A stretch of 16,240 nucleotides of DNA from JASLCR01 sp036405515 (GTDB lineage Bacteria > Patescibacteriota > Saccharimonadia > Saccharimonadales > Saccharimonadaceae). This document shows, piece by piece, positions 1-7,010 of this stretch. The DNA lies in assembly GCA_036405515.1 (NCBI GenBank), contig DASWXM010000041.1, positions 1 through 16,240 on the forward strand, read 5' to 3'. Below the pieces are notes generated by a model. It saw only the letters and a list, made by a program, of their open reading frames with translations, was not told the DNA's origin and ran no database searches. A program made the position numbers and the translations under genes. Every line of letters starts with the position of its first letter. Position 1 is the stretch's first letter.

Positions 1-206
1 TCATCTGGCTTGGTGCAGACAGCTCGACTTGGGATGACAGCAAGGGCGCACCCCGCCTCGACACGCCGACAACACCAGTTGCACCGGCAGCAGCACCTGT
101 CGCAAATCAGGAAATGCCTGCAGCTCCTGTGCAACCTCAAGTTACAATGCCAACAGACGAGAACACACAGACACCTCAAACACCCCCTACAAATCCAACC
201 GTTTAG
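1..206 (+). CDS. C-terminal end of an unrecognised protein with a Pro/Ala/Thr-rich tail (partial)
   Basis: The third forward frame is open from the window edge to a TAG at 204-206 (67 codons visible). It begins I-W-L-G-A-D-S-S-T-W-D-D and then becomes a low-complexity tail with PTTPVAPAAAPVA and repeated TPQTPPTNP-like units. Such tails are usual at the disordered ends of envelope or secreted bacterial proteins, for example some penicillin-binding proteins, but too little is visible to name a family. I prefer this frame to the overlapping Gln/His/Arg-rich frame starting at position 10. The composition is plausible for a real tail, and a strong terminator follows its stop by 20 nt. The start lies outside the window. 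Confidence 0.6.
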   Translation, partial: IWLGADSSTWDDSKGAPRLDTPTTPVAPAAAPVANQEMPAAPVQPQVTMPTDENTQTPQTPPTNPTV

Positions 207-225
207 GGTATAGTGTTACGTTTCA

Positions 226-253
226 AAATGACCAGCTCTTGCTGGTCATTTTT
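226..253 (+). terminator. Rho-independent terminator of the leftmost gene
   Basis: A perfect 11-bp stem (arm 226-236 AAATGACCAGC, arm 241-251) with a TCTT loop ends in a run of five T. It lies 20 nt after the stop of the partial gene and closes that plus-strand unit. Confidence 0.85.
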
Positions 254-274
254 AGTTTCGTCCCCGATCTTTAA

Positions 275-313
275 CAAACAAAAAACGCCGACCGGTAGCG
301 AAAGTGTCGACGT
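275..313 (-). terminator. Rho-independent terminator after tRNA-Lys (minus strand)
   Basis: Read on the minus strand, ACGTCGAC (306-313) pairs with GTCGGCGT (285-292) as an 8-bp stem with one G-U pair, followed by TTTTTTGTTTGTT. It lies 8 nt past the encoded CCA of tRNA-Lys and ends the minus-strand tRNA-Arg / membrane protein / tRNA-Lys block. Confidence 0.8.
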
Positions 314-321
314 TCTTTGTA

Positions 322-398
322 TGGAGGGCCAGGAGGGACTTGAACCCTCGACACCCTGCTTAAGAGGCAGGTGCTCTAACCGGCTGAGCTACTGGCCC
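322..398 (-). tRNA. tRNA-Lys (anticodon CTT)
   Basis: A full cloverleaf can be drawn on the minus strand: acceptor GGGCCAG/CTGGCCC, D-stem GCTC/GAGC, anticodon stem CCTGC/GCAGG with loop CTCTTAA, and T-stem GAGGG/CCCTC with loop TTCAAGT. CCA is encoded. The anticodon CTT reads AAG (Lys). The base before CCA is T, whereas A is usual for bacterial tRNA-Lys. The gene lies 41 nt after the stop of the membrane protein gene and has its own promoter overlapping that stop. Confidence 0.93.
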
Positions 399-413
399 GG
401 AAATACTCTAAAG

Positions 414-442
414 ACTATACCAAACAGATGAGATATTGTCTA
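414..442 (-). promoter_or_regulatory. Promoter for tRNA-Lys overlapping the stop codon of the upstream gene
   Basis: On the minus strand TAGACA (437-442) is separated by exactly 17 nt from TATAGT (414-419), which is preceded by TGG, giving an extended -10. The -35 matches TTGACA at five of six bases and contains the TAG stop of the 520-aa gene. Transcription would start near 407, about 9 nt before the tRNA. Confidence 0.7.
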
Positions 443-2002
443 GAGGGCATCTTTTTTACTGGAAATAAATGCACCCCATTGGCGGACTAGGCGAAGGATT
501 GTCTTAAGTGGCAATTCAATGAGCATATCAAGCGAAAGCGCTACGATATTGACCTGTGCATATTTCTCACTCATGTAGCGCCCTACTACCACAAACGGCA
601 TATAGAGAAAATCTCGTACTGTTGTGACGGCATTTTGATCGCTCCCTACAGCTTCAAGTTCGCGAATCATACGACTCAGACGGAAGCCAAGGAAGCTCGC
701 ACCAGAGAGGAACAAGAAGAAGATAAAGAGATGGAGTAGTTCAAAATGGAAGTTTGCCCACAAGAGATAGCCTACCCCGCCAAAGACAATTACAAATACC
801 AGGGCATATGCAATGTTATACCCGACACCAAATGAAGTAGACGGTTTGCGCTCAAGCTGCTTTGATGGCGGTTCATAGAGGATCTGTTCTATTCGCTCCG
901 TCAGCCGACGTGTATTCGCCTCACCCGGCAGTATCAAGGTCATACGAAGCAAAATCATATAAATTGGCGGAAATGCGAGATTAATCAACAGCGGAAGCCA
1001 TACGATTGCCCCTGTTATCAGATAATCATACGGAACCTCGAGTGCGACACCGATCAGTACCTTGGTAATAATCAGAAAGATAACACTCTTGATAATACCG
1101 CGATTAATACGGCGTGTTATCACTTCATAGTCATTCGTTACCTGGCTACCAAAATTAGCAAGAAACGTATCTTTATTTCCAAGATCCTGATCAAGTGTTT
1201 CATTTGACTCAATCATATGACGCAGCACCCTGAGAGGCGCACCTTTCCGATCGATGTAACGATAAAGCCTCTCAGTCAAAGGAGCGGAGAGAAGCGTATC
1301 AATCTGACGGTTAATTGTCACATACTCGCTTTGCTTACCTGGCTCTTTGCCATACACGGCCAGTAGAGAGCTTCGTACCGTTGCATTGTCCGACTTCAAA
1401 AGTGCACGATGAATCGCTACATAAAGTGATGTTTCTATTTCATTGCTCGACACAGAGAAAAGTTCGTCAAGCTGGTGATGCTGCACAAAATAGCGATGCA
1501 CAAACTGCACATACGCATCCACTACTGCCGGATCATTCAGTAGCCACTCTACTTTCACCGCAAGTACATCGAGTGTCCAGTGCTCGACATCATCTTTTTT
1601 CAACTGCTTTTGAGTATTTAGTTTCTCGTATGCATCAAAGTAGGTCACGGCGAGTTTGGAGATCTGTGCCACAATACTCTCGGGTAGTGTGTCGTTTTGA
1701 ACGTACCCAGCCTGTGTCAGTTCGATTACAATCTCTTGGCCACTTGAGTGAATCTGCTTCTCATCTTTCAAAAGAAAAAGTCGCTTATAAAAACGACGTA
1801 TCGCCCTCTGAAGGAGCAAGTGTTCCTCGGCGTACTCGGCTGCGTTACGCAATTGCTCATATGCAGCAGTTAGTACGCCTCCGGTCTCGGCAACATGGAC
1901 TGTTCCCTCTTTTGCTTTTGCGGCTATTTTCTCATCTACACGAGCACGAGCGGCCTGTAAAAGCCCGGCGAGATATGCTGCGTTGTCAGATGTCTGTTTC
2001 AT
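440..2002 (-). CDS. Unrecognised four-helix membrane protein with a large soluble N-terminal domain
   Basis: 520 aa. I do not recognise a family. Residues 1-300 are soluble, charged and probably helical, with many Ala/Glu/Leu/Lys stretches. Four hydrophobic segments follow at about 303-322, 328-353, 395-416 and 421-441. A charged loop of about 40 residues lies between helices 2 and 3 (RRLTERIEQILYEPPSKQLE). The last 75 residues are amphipathic, with a short hydrophobic patch near 463-474. There is no signal peptide. The start codon lies only 16 nt after the CCA end of tRNA-Arg(TCG) on the same strand, and no Shine-Dalgarno sequence is visible, so the mRNA may arise by processing of a joint tRNA-mRNA transcript. 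That this is a CPR-specific family is a guess; the function is unknown. Confidence 0.85.
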   Translation of the reverse strand: MKQTSDNAAYLAGLLQAARARVDEKIAAKAKEGTVHVAETGGVLTAAYEQLRNAAEYAEEHLLLQRAIRRFYKRLFLLKDEKQIHSSGQEIVIELTQAGYVQNDTLPESIVAQISKLAVTYFDAYEKLNTQKQLKKDDVEHWTLDVLAVKVEWLLNDPAVVDAYVQFVHRYFVQHHQLDELFSVSSNEIETSLYVAIHRALLKSDNATVRSSLLAVYGKEPGKQSEYVTINRQIDTLLSAPLTERLYRYIDRKGAPLRVLRHMIESNETLDQDLGNKDTFLANFGSQVTNDYEVITRRINRGIIKSVIFLIITKVLIGVALEVPYDYLITGAIVWLPLLINLAFPPIYMILLRMTLILPGEANTRRLTERIEQILYEPPSKQLERKPSTSFGVGYNIAYALVFVIVFGGVGYLLWANFHFELLHLFIFFLFLSGASFLGFRLSRMIRELEAVGSDQNAVTTVRDFLYMPFVVVGRYMSEKYAQVNIVALSLDMLIELPLKTILRLVRQWGAFISSKKDAL

Positions 2003-2018
2003 AAAATTCTGTCAAAAA

Positions 2019-2094
2019 TGGTACACCCGGTACGATTCGAACGTACGACACCTGGTTCCGAAGACCAGTGCTCTATCCACTGAGCTACGGGTGC
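2019..2094 (-). tRNA. tRNA-Arg (anticodon TCG)
   Basis: Cloverleaf on the minus strand: acceptor GCACCCG/CGGGTGT (G1-T72 wobble), D-stem GCTC/GAGC, anticodon stem CTGGT/ACCAG with loop CTTCGGA, T-stem GTACG/CGTAC with loop TTCGAAT, then A73 and encoded CCA. Anticodon TCG reads CGA (Arg). It is the first gene of the minus-strand block, and the next ORF starts 16 nt downstream. Confidence 0.95.
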
Positions 2095-2106
2095 ATACTT
2101 CCGATA

Positions 2107-2115
2107 ATTATATCA
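2107..2115 (-). promoter_or_regulatory. Extended -10 promoter of tRNA-Arg(TCG)
   Basis: The minus strand reads TGATATAAT, a perfect TATAAT (2107-2112) with the TGn extension. Transcription would start near 2100, 6 nt before the tRNA. It faces the murB start in a divergent intergenic region of 53 nt. Confidence 0.7.
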
Positions 2116-2133
2116 CTTCTAGGACGTCTGCGA

Positions 2134-2139
2134 TATACT
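2134..2139 (+). promoter_or_regulatory. Possible -10 of murB, implying an almost leaderless mRNA
   Basis: TATACT ends 8 nt before the murB ATG, so transcription would begin about two bases before the start codon. No good -35 and no TG extension are seen, so this is tentative. It agrees with the absence of a Shine-Dalgarno sequence before murB and with clearer leaderless cases at 3209 and 10137. Confidence 0.4.
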
Positions 2140-2147
2140 AAGAATAG

Positions 2148-3167
2148 ATGAACATTCATACAAACATTCCGCTAAAAAACTACCTCACGATGAGGCTTGG
2201 GGGCAATGCCCGCTTCATGACGGACGCCACTAGCCCTGAAGAGCTTGCCGAGATTTGTCGCAATGCAACCGCGCAAGGTCTCACTATTGCGATCCTTGGC
2301 AGTGGCAGCAATACACTTGCCGACGACAACGGCTTCGACGGCATAATTATCCGCAACCGAATCATGGGCAGTCAACTGCTCAGTGAAGACGGTGGCAGCG
2401 CAATCTACAAATTTAATGCTGGTGAGATCTGGGATGATTGCGTGAAGTTAACTGTCGAAAAAGGTCTCAGCGGCATCGAAGCAATGAGTGCCATTCCTGG
2501 TACAGTTGGTGCGGCACCAGTACAAAACATTGGCGCATACGGCCAAGAGCTTGCCGATACATTCGTCAGCCTCGAGGCATATGATATTAAAGACGATAAA
2601 TTCGTCATGTTCACAGCAGAAGATTGCGGTTTCTCTTATCGCAATAGTATTTTCCGAGGAGACTTCAGTGGCCGATATGCTATCACGAGCGTTACCCTAC
2701 AACTCTACAAAACGGCACCACAGCCACCATTCTACGACGCACTTCAAAAGTATCTCGATGAACATGGTATCACCCTCTACACCCAGCAAGTCATCCGCGA
2801 CGCTGTTACTGCTATCCGTGCCGACAAACTCCCTGACCCGGCCCTCCGGCCAAATACAGGATCGTTCTTTAAGAACGCCATTGTAGAAGATTGGCGCATC
2901 GATGAACTACTGCAAGAATATCCTGATATGCCTCATTACGACCTTGGAGACAAGACATACAAAGTACCAACCGGTTGGTTAATAGAGCAGTGTGGCTTTA
3001 AGGGCCAAACCCTTCACGGTATGCATGTCAACGATAAAAATGCTCTCGTGCTCATCAATGAATCGGCAAGTAGTTTTGCCGACCTAGAGGCCGCCAGAGA
3101 CGAGATTATCGGCAAGGTACGCGATCAGTTCCGTATTACCATCGAACAAGAACCGCTCCAGCTCTAG
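2148..3167 (+). CDS. murB: UDP-N-acetylenolpyruvoylglucosamine reductase (MurB, type I)
   Basis: 339 aa, close to the 342 aa of E. coli MurB. The FAD enzyme reduces UDP-GlcNAc-enolpyruvate with NADPH to UDP-MurNAc, the second committed cytoplasmic step of peptidoglycan synthesis. Visible motifs are LGSGSN (50-55, FAD binding), IPGTVGAAPVQNIGAYG (116-132), YRNSIF (164-169, with the conserved Arg165), PNTGSFFKN (235-243, with the catalytic Ser239) and the C-terminal IEQEP with the conserved Glu335. The length and the region between the FAD and C-terminal domains fit the E. coli-like type I rather than the shorter type IIa. The ATG at 2148 gives a standard N-terminus (NIPLKNYLTMRLGG). MurA, the preceding enzyme, is encoded 7 kb downstream as an HTH fusion. 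The pilus operon begins 41 nt after the stop but has its own promoter. Confidence 0.97.
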   Translation: MNIHTNIPLKNYLTMRLGGNARFMTDATSPEELAEICRNATAQGLTIAILGSGSNTLADDNGFDGIIIRNRIMGSQLLSEDGGSAIYKFNAGEIWDDCVKLTVEKGLSGIEAMSAIPGTVGAAPVQNIGAYGQELADTFVSLEAYDIKDDKFVMFTAEDCGFSYRNSIFRGDFSGRYAITSVTLQLYKTAPQPPFYDALQKYLDEHGITLYTQQVIRDAVTAIRADKLPDPALRPNTGSFFKNAIVEDWRIDELLQEYPDMPHYDLGDKTYKVPTGWLIEQCGFKGQTLHGMHVNDKNALVLINESASSFADLEAARDEIIGKVRDQFRITIEQEPLQL

Positions 3168-3173
3168 AAACCC

Positions 3174-3202
3174 TTGATTCATCACCGGAAAACGCTTATG
3201 CT
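3174..3202 (+). promoter_or_regulatory. Promoter of the minor pilin operon (leaderless)
   Basis: TTGATT (3174-3179), 17 nt, then TATGCT (3197-3202); each hexamer matches its consensus at four of six positions. The expected start point, seven bases further on, coincides with the ATG at 3209. No Shine-Dalgarno sequence precedes that ATG, so a leaderless message is likely. Confidence 0.5.
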
Positions 3203-3208
3203 ATCAAT

Positions 3209-3913
3209 ATGAGAAGGTATGGGCAGTCCGCGTTTACCCTGGTGGAACTTATGATCACTATCGTCGTGATGGTGATTTTATTTGGGCTTGGCACTGTTTC
3301 GATCTCAGGCCTTCAGGCACAAGGTAGAGACAAAGAGCGCGCGCAAGATGCACAGACCATTGCCCGTGGGCTCGAACAAGCTTACGAAAAAGGCAATCCG
3401 ATAGTCACATCAACAAACCCGTCAAACATGATACAGCGAGGCTACTATCCAGGCATCCGCGAGTTTCAGCACGCGAAGGGAGAATGGACTGTAGATGGCC
3501 CAGACCTTCCGGCACAGCCAAATATATTTGATCCGGCATATAGTCCTACGAGTGTAACCGGTGGATACATAACAAGACTGCTACCGGGTACAACCGCAGA
3601 CTCATTTCAGCCACCAAGCAGCAATGGCTACCTGAGCGTTATCTGTGTCTGGAATTGTGGTGATTCAAAAAATACCGCAGAACTCCAAAAAGCTTTTGGA
3701 AATCCAGGCGGCACTGGTGCCTATCGAGACGCATACGTATACGAACCCATCGCCGCAAATAATAAGCTATGTTGGGACAGGTCACAAAACTACCCAGGTC
3801 TTAATGAAAATGTACCATGCGTAAAGTTCAATCTCTACTGGATCAGTGAAACCGACAAAACAGTCTACCTTGGTATCCCTGGCCTAAAAGTAATAAAAAG
3901 CAGGCATCAATGA
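3209..3913 (+). CDS. Type IV prepilin-like minor pilin
   Basis: 234 aa. A short basic leader MRRYGQSA is followed by FTLVELMITIVVMVILFGLG, the class III prepilin signal and transmembrane spine, with Glu at +5 (Glu13). The residue before the predicted cleavage site is Ala8, not the usual Gly. Next comes an amphipathic stretch (GRDKERAQDAQTIARGLEQA) typical of the pilin alpha1 helix. A globular domain follows with four cysteines (146, 150, 188, 204) that could form two disulfides. It is the first gene of a three-gene minor pilin operon, and its stop overlaps the next start as ATGA. Expected site: inner membrane, then assembly into a pilus or pseudopilus after cleavage by a PilD-type peptidase that is not encoded in this window. 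No specific FimT/PilV-type name can be assigned. Confidence 0.9.
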   Translation: MRRYGQSAFTLVELMITIVVMVILFGLGTVSISGLQAQGRDKERAQDAQTIARGLEQAYEKGNPIVTSTNPSNMIQRGYYPGIREFQHAKGEWTVDGPDLPAQPNIFDPAYSPTSVTGGYITRLLPGTTADSFQPPSSNGYLSVICVWNCGDSKNTAELQKAFGNPGGTGAYRDAYVYEPIAANNKLCWDRSQNYPGLNENVPCVKFNLYWISETDKTVYLGIPGLKVIKSRHQ

Positions 3914-4389
3914 TACATCCCGTACAATCTCGTGAAAATGATGAGCAAGCCGGCTTCTCTGCAGTAGAGCTGCTGATAACACTTATCATTGCCGCAATGT
4001 TCATCATAAGTGGCTATCAGCTCTACTCTTTTACATTCGCTCGTGGCACAAGTGCAGGGCAAGATGCCCGGGCATCCGACCTTGCCTACGATCTCCTGCA
4101 AGAATATAAAAAAGGCTCTCTCCAAGATGAAGCCAACAGCAATGGATGCACCGAACATCAGTTTGGTAGTTTTAGTGATGACGGAAACAACACATATCTA
4201 GGCGTCGATGTAAATGCAGTTCCAGTCGGTGATGTCCTCGGCTCGCGTGATCTCACCGTGACTATGGCTGCCATAAAAGTAGACTGCCCTACCGAATTCC
4301 AAGATATGGCTCGCGTGACGACCTCGATTACTTACAAGACGGGATCAACCTCAAAGACAGTGAGCTATGCTTCGTATGAAACACTCTAG
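3910..4389 (+). CDS. Type IV prepilin-like minor pilin
   Basis: 159 aa. The leader of 15 residues ends in Gly15, followed by F-S-A-V-E-L-L-I-T-L-I; Glu20 is the conserved +5 glutamate. The hydrophobic helix spans about 16-37, and a small polar domain with two cysteines (80, 126) follows. Translation is coupled to the upstream minor pilin through a 4-nt ATGA overlap, and its own 3' end overlaps the next prepilin gene by 23 nt. This tight arrangement suggests a fixed-ratio minor pilin set that primes pilus assembly, as minor pilins do in known type IV systems. That role is inferred from context. Confidence 0.88.
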   Translation: MIHPVQSRENDEQAGFSAVELLITLIIAAMFIISGYQLYSFTFARGTSAGQDARASDLAYDLLQEYKKGSLQDEANSNGCTEHQFGSFSDDGNNTYLGVDVNAVPVGDVLGSRDLTVTMAAIKVDCPTEFQDMARVTTSITYKTGSTSKTVSYASYETL

Positions 4390-6328
4390 ACGATCACAGT
4401 CCGCGTTTACGCTCATCGAGATGCTCGTCGTAGCACCAATGATGATCTTATTGATTGGCACAGCAATCATGCTTGTCGCTGCCCTCACTGGCTCCGCACT
4501 CCAGGCGACAAAGAAAAATGAGCTAACCTATCAAGTACAAAATGCTCTCTCGACCATCGAAGCAAACGCGCAGTATTCCGCAGGCACTATCGCCTCTGGC
4601 GTCAGTACCGGGCCTGTCACCTCCCCTCAAGGTGTCAATGATAGCGCGAGCGCATTCGTCTCCGACTCAGGCACACTCGTGATGAAACTCCCTGCCACGA
4701 CACAAAGCCCTTTTAGCTACGGACGCTCAATCATCTACGCTCAACCAAATTGTAGTACGAGCACGACTCCTTATCCCGTTTACTATGTCTACTTTGTGAA
4801 AAACGGCACGCTCTACGAACGCAGTATTCTTGGCAGCAGCATCGTAGGCGCAGCATGTAGTACGCCGTTCCAACGCGGCAGCTGTACTACGGCAGCAGCC
4901 GGTGTTTGCCAAAAAGAAGATGAAGTCCTCGCGACCAATGTCGCAAATTTCAGTATCGCTTATGGTACCAACGTCGCAAAAGTCACACTCGAGCTCAAGG
5001 AAAGTGTTGCTGGAGAAGATATTGGCTACAGCAGCACTATCTATGCCACCCACGACGATAGCCTCGAGGGGGCTCCAAACACCCCTGCTGTTGGGCAAGC
5101 CTATAACAACGACTACACCAACACCTACTCATGGCCAGCATCAGACAATACTACTGGATACAATGTCACGTATTGTATCGGTAGCGACCCTTGCCAAAAC
5201 GGACCGCAAAATACACTCACTCGAACCTTCACACTACCCGTCCCCCGAAGACAAAATGTCGAAGTACGCGTTGAAGCAATTTCGTCTACTGGCAACTTTA
5301 ATTACACACCGGCTACGTCTTCTGCTCCGAGCTGGCAAGATTGTACCCCGACAGGCAACTGGGTCAACTACGCAAATACCTACAATACTCTCGGATTCAC
5401 CATAACATCAAGTGGCGCCGTCGGACTCAAAGGCCTTGTGAGGTCCGGAGATTATGGTGCTACATTATGTACTCTACCGGCAGCACTTAGGCCATCAAAC
5501 CACCTTATATTCAGTGGCGTTGCGAGTGACCCAAATGGCCAAGGTGGCAACGGCACCGCGCGTATCGATGTCTACACCGACGGAAGAATTACTATACAAG
5601 CCGGAAGCAATTCCACCAGCAATAAAAACTTCGTCAGTCTTGACGGTATCATCTTTATGGCCGGCAATCCGGGCTGGACAAGTGGTACATGGGTAAATGG
5701 TTGGTATTACAACGGCTCCGGATACGGAGATACTACCTATCCAAATCTCCGATACTTCAAAGATTCTCAGAATCGTGCATGGGTACAGGGACTAGCTACA
5801 GGAACCGCAACAAGTGGCAGCATAGCTACACTTCCAGCAAGCATGGTGCCTGTGAATGGTAGCTTACACTACCCGGTTGCGGTCAACAGCAGACTTGGTG
5901 TTGTAAACGTAAATACAACCCCTGCCATAGTCGCACGAGCATCTAACGGCAGTAGTAGCTGGGTTTCAACTCAACTTATCTACCAAGCATCAGGAACCAC
6001 AGGCATGACAGCATTGCCGCTCTACAACAGCTGGACAAACTACAACGCTGCCGGTGGCACATGGACAACGGCAAACTGCAAACGAGGTAATGATGATATT
6101 GTCGTACTCCAAGGACTCGTAAAAGGCGGCGCCTCCAGCACTACCGTAAAGATGTCAGATGTCGCCTCATGTGGGTCTATGAATAGTGGTGGACGTGCGA
6201 TATTTAACGGCCCAAGGGATACCGACGTACAGGCTAGGATAGATCTATTGACCGATGACACCCTGATGCCTATTTCCACTAGCACAACCTGGACATCGCT
6301 TGATGGCATCCACTACATCGCCGACTAG
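4367..6328 (+). CDS. Giant modular prepilin: pilin N-terminus, Fn3-like domain and three tail-fibre-like repeats
   Basis: 653 aa. Residues 1-13 are a basic leader ending in Ala13; F14-T-L-I-E18 starts the class III pilin helix (14-41), which contains an unusual Pro24. Residues 45-235 form a PilW-like region with cysteines 129, 164, 173 and 181. Residues 237-318 (PNTPAVGQAYN...VEVRVEAISSTG) resemble a fibronectin type III fold. Then come three related units of about 105 residues at 326-433, 437-542 and 549-653. Each has an opening W-x-N-Y or W-Y-Y-N, a V-x-L/V-Q/K-G-L segment, a middle ARIDV-type strand and a closing W/F-V/T-S-L-D-G-I-type strand. This pattern is familiar from receptor-binding ends of phage tail fibres. 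The gene overlaps the previous one by 23 nt; an alternative start is the ATG at 4376. A surface adhesin or pilus-tip role is inferred, not shown. Confidence 0.88.
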   Translation: MLRMKHSRRSQSAFTLIEMLVVAPMMILLIGTAIMLVAALTGSALQATKKNELTYQVQNALSTIEANAQYSAGTIASGVSTGPVTSPQGVNDSASAFVSDSGTLVMKLPATTQSPFSYGRSIIYAQPNCSTSTTPYPVYYVYFVKNGTLYERSILGSSIVGAACSTPFQRGSCTTAAAGVCQKEDEVLATNVANFSIAYGTNVAKVTLELKESVAGEDIGYSSTIYATHDDSLEGAPNTPAVGQAYNNDYTNTYSWPASDNTTGYNVTYCIGSDPCQNGPQNTLTRTFTLPVPRRQNVEVRVEAISSTGNFNYTPATSSAPSWQDCTPTGNWVNYANTYNTLGFTITSSGAVGLKGLVRSGDYGATLCTLPAALRPSNHLIFSGVASDPNGQGGNGTARIDVYTDGRITIQAGSNSTSNKNFVSLDGIIFMAGNPGWTSGTWVNGWYYNGSGYGDTTYPNLRYFKDSQNRAWVQGLATGTATSGSIATLPASMVPVNGSLHYPVAVNSRLGVVNVNTTPAIVARASNGSSSWVSTQLIYQASGTTGMTALPLYNSWTNYNAAGGTWTTANCKRGNDDIVVLQGLVKGGASSTTVKMSDVASCGSMNSGGRAIFNGPRDTDVQARIDLLTDDTLMPISTSTTWTSLDGIHYIAD

Positions 6329-6339
6329 GCATATAGTGC

Positions 6340-6368
6340 TTGCAATCCACGGAAGGTAGTAGTACACT
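6340..6368 (+). promoter_or_regulatory. Promoter of the first major pilin gene
   Basis: TTGCAA (6340-6345), 17 nt, then TACACT (6363-6368). It starts 12 nt after the stop of the giant prepilin, so the major pilin is transcribed separately from the minor pilin operon. The leader of about 35 nt ends in a strong G-rich ribosome binding site (TTAGGGGG, 6393-6400) 9 nt before the ATG. The second pilin gene has a very similar leader. Confidence 0.65.
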
Positions 6369-6409
6369 TTTACCATAAGCAGTTAACATAATTTAGGGGG
6401 CATAAATAC

Positions 6410-6540
6410 ATGCTTAACAACATTAAGAAACAAAGCGGCTTCACAATCGTCGAGCTCTTGATTGTGATCGTTGTGATCGCTATCTTGGCGGCTATTTCGA
6501 TCGTTGCCTACAATGGTATTCAGAATCGTGGTAAGGCAAG
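6410..6540 (+). repeat. 131-nt direct repeat, copy 1 (pilin constant segment)
   Basis: Every base from the ATG to 6540 is identical to 7077-7207, including all synonymous positions. It encodes the leader, the membrane helix and the start of the alpha1 helix. Identity ends abruptly, and the downstream sequence is only loosely similar. Confidence 0.95.
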
Positions 6541-6907
6541 TGCAGAGCAAAGTCTCGCAAGCCAAATAGCTAAAAAAGCAGAAGCATTCAATACTATTGA
6601 GAGTTCATACCCAGCAAGTGCTTCTGGATTCGGAGACGGTACTGGTACAACAGGCAATCCTAAAGAAGCAAAACTCGATGATCCTACTGCTGTAGTAGCT
6701 TACACTGCAGGCAGTGGATCTGGTGGAGTTGACAATGCCGGTACATATATCAGTGGCTCTCAGAATCGAGTAGTCTACCGCCCACGAACCGGTGGAGCAT
6801 GCGTCTTCTGGTGGGACTATTCTGCTGGCTCAAAGAAAATAATAACAGCTGGTGCAGCAACTGCGACGGGGACGACTGCAGGTGTTAGCTGTGAGGCTAC
6901 TACCTAG
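6410..6907 (+). CDS. Major type IV pilin, paralogue 1
   Basis: 165 aa. The leader MLNNIKKQSG is cleaved after Gly10, followed by FTIVELLIVIVVIAILAAIS with the +5 Glu15, a textbook type IVa pilin spine. The variable domain carries a single late cysteine pair (131 and 161), matching the C-terminal disulfide loop of pilins. The ribosome binding site is strong, and the gene has its own promoter and a 15-bp terminator, as expected for an abundant structural subunit. The first 131 nt are identical to the second copy at 7077, but the C-terminal two thirds differ completely. The pilus probably serves attachment or twitching; the motor and assembly genes are not in this window. Confidence 0.95.
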   Translation: MLNNIKKQSGFTIVELLIVIVVIAILAAISIVAYNGIQNRGKASAEQSLASQIAKKAEAFNTIESSYPASASGFGDGTGTTGNPKEAKLDDPTAVVAYTAGSGSGGVDNAGTYISGSQNRVVYRPRTGGACVFWWDYSAGSKKIITAGAATATGTTAGVSCEATT

Positions 6908-6925
6908 TAAGAATTGTATCTTTCT

Positions 6926-6967
6926 AAAATATAAATGGCTTGGCTAACGCTGAGCCATTTATATTTT
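6926..6967 (+). terminator. Strong terminator after major pilin 1
   Basis: A perfect 15-bp stem (6926-6940 and 6953-6967) with a 12-nt loop. The 3' arm ends in TTTATATTTT, so the U-rich tract is part of the stem. It lies 18 nt after the stop and separates the two pilin genes. Confidence 0.85.
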
Positions 6968-7010
6968 CATAATCCATATCCTATCCACTGCATAGCTTCT
7001 CAATCAGCTA

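Noticed and set aside
10..213. Open frame of 67 codons rich in Gln, His and Arg at the left edge
   Set aside because: It overlaps in another frame the Pro/Ala/Thr-rich tail that is open to the window edge. Its composition looks like an out-of-frame reading of that tail.
1315..2004. 229-codon plus-strand frame opposite the membrane protein
   Set aside because: It is antisense to a well-formed gene, rich in His/Arg/Ser as expected for a shadow, and contains the tRNA-adjacent region; no promoter or ribosome binding site.
3910..4389. TGA recoding as in some CPR lineages
   Set aside because: TGA ends the first minor pilin at 3911-3913 exactly where the next gene starts (ATGA), and recognised proteins contain no internal TGA.
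4902..5696. Two open plus-strand frames (167 and 80 codons) inside the giant prepilin gene
   Set aside because: Both overlap the Fn3-like and repeat coding region in a different frame and have shadow-like composition.
4367..6328. Prophage remnant suggested by the tail-fibre-like repeats
   Set aside because: There are no other phage genes, and the repeats are in one uninterrupted frame with a prepilin N-terminus inside a pilin operon.
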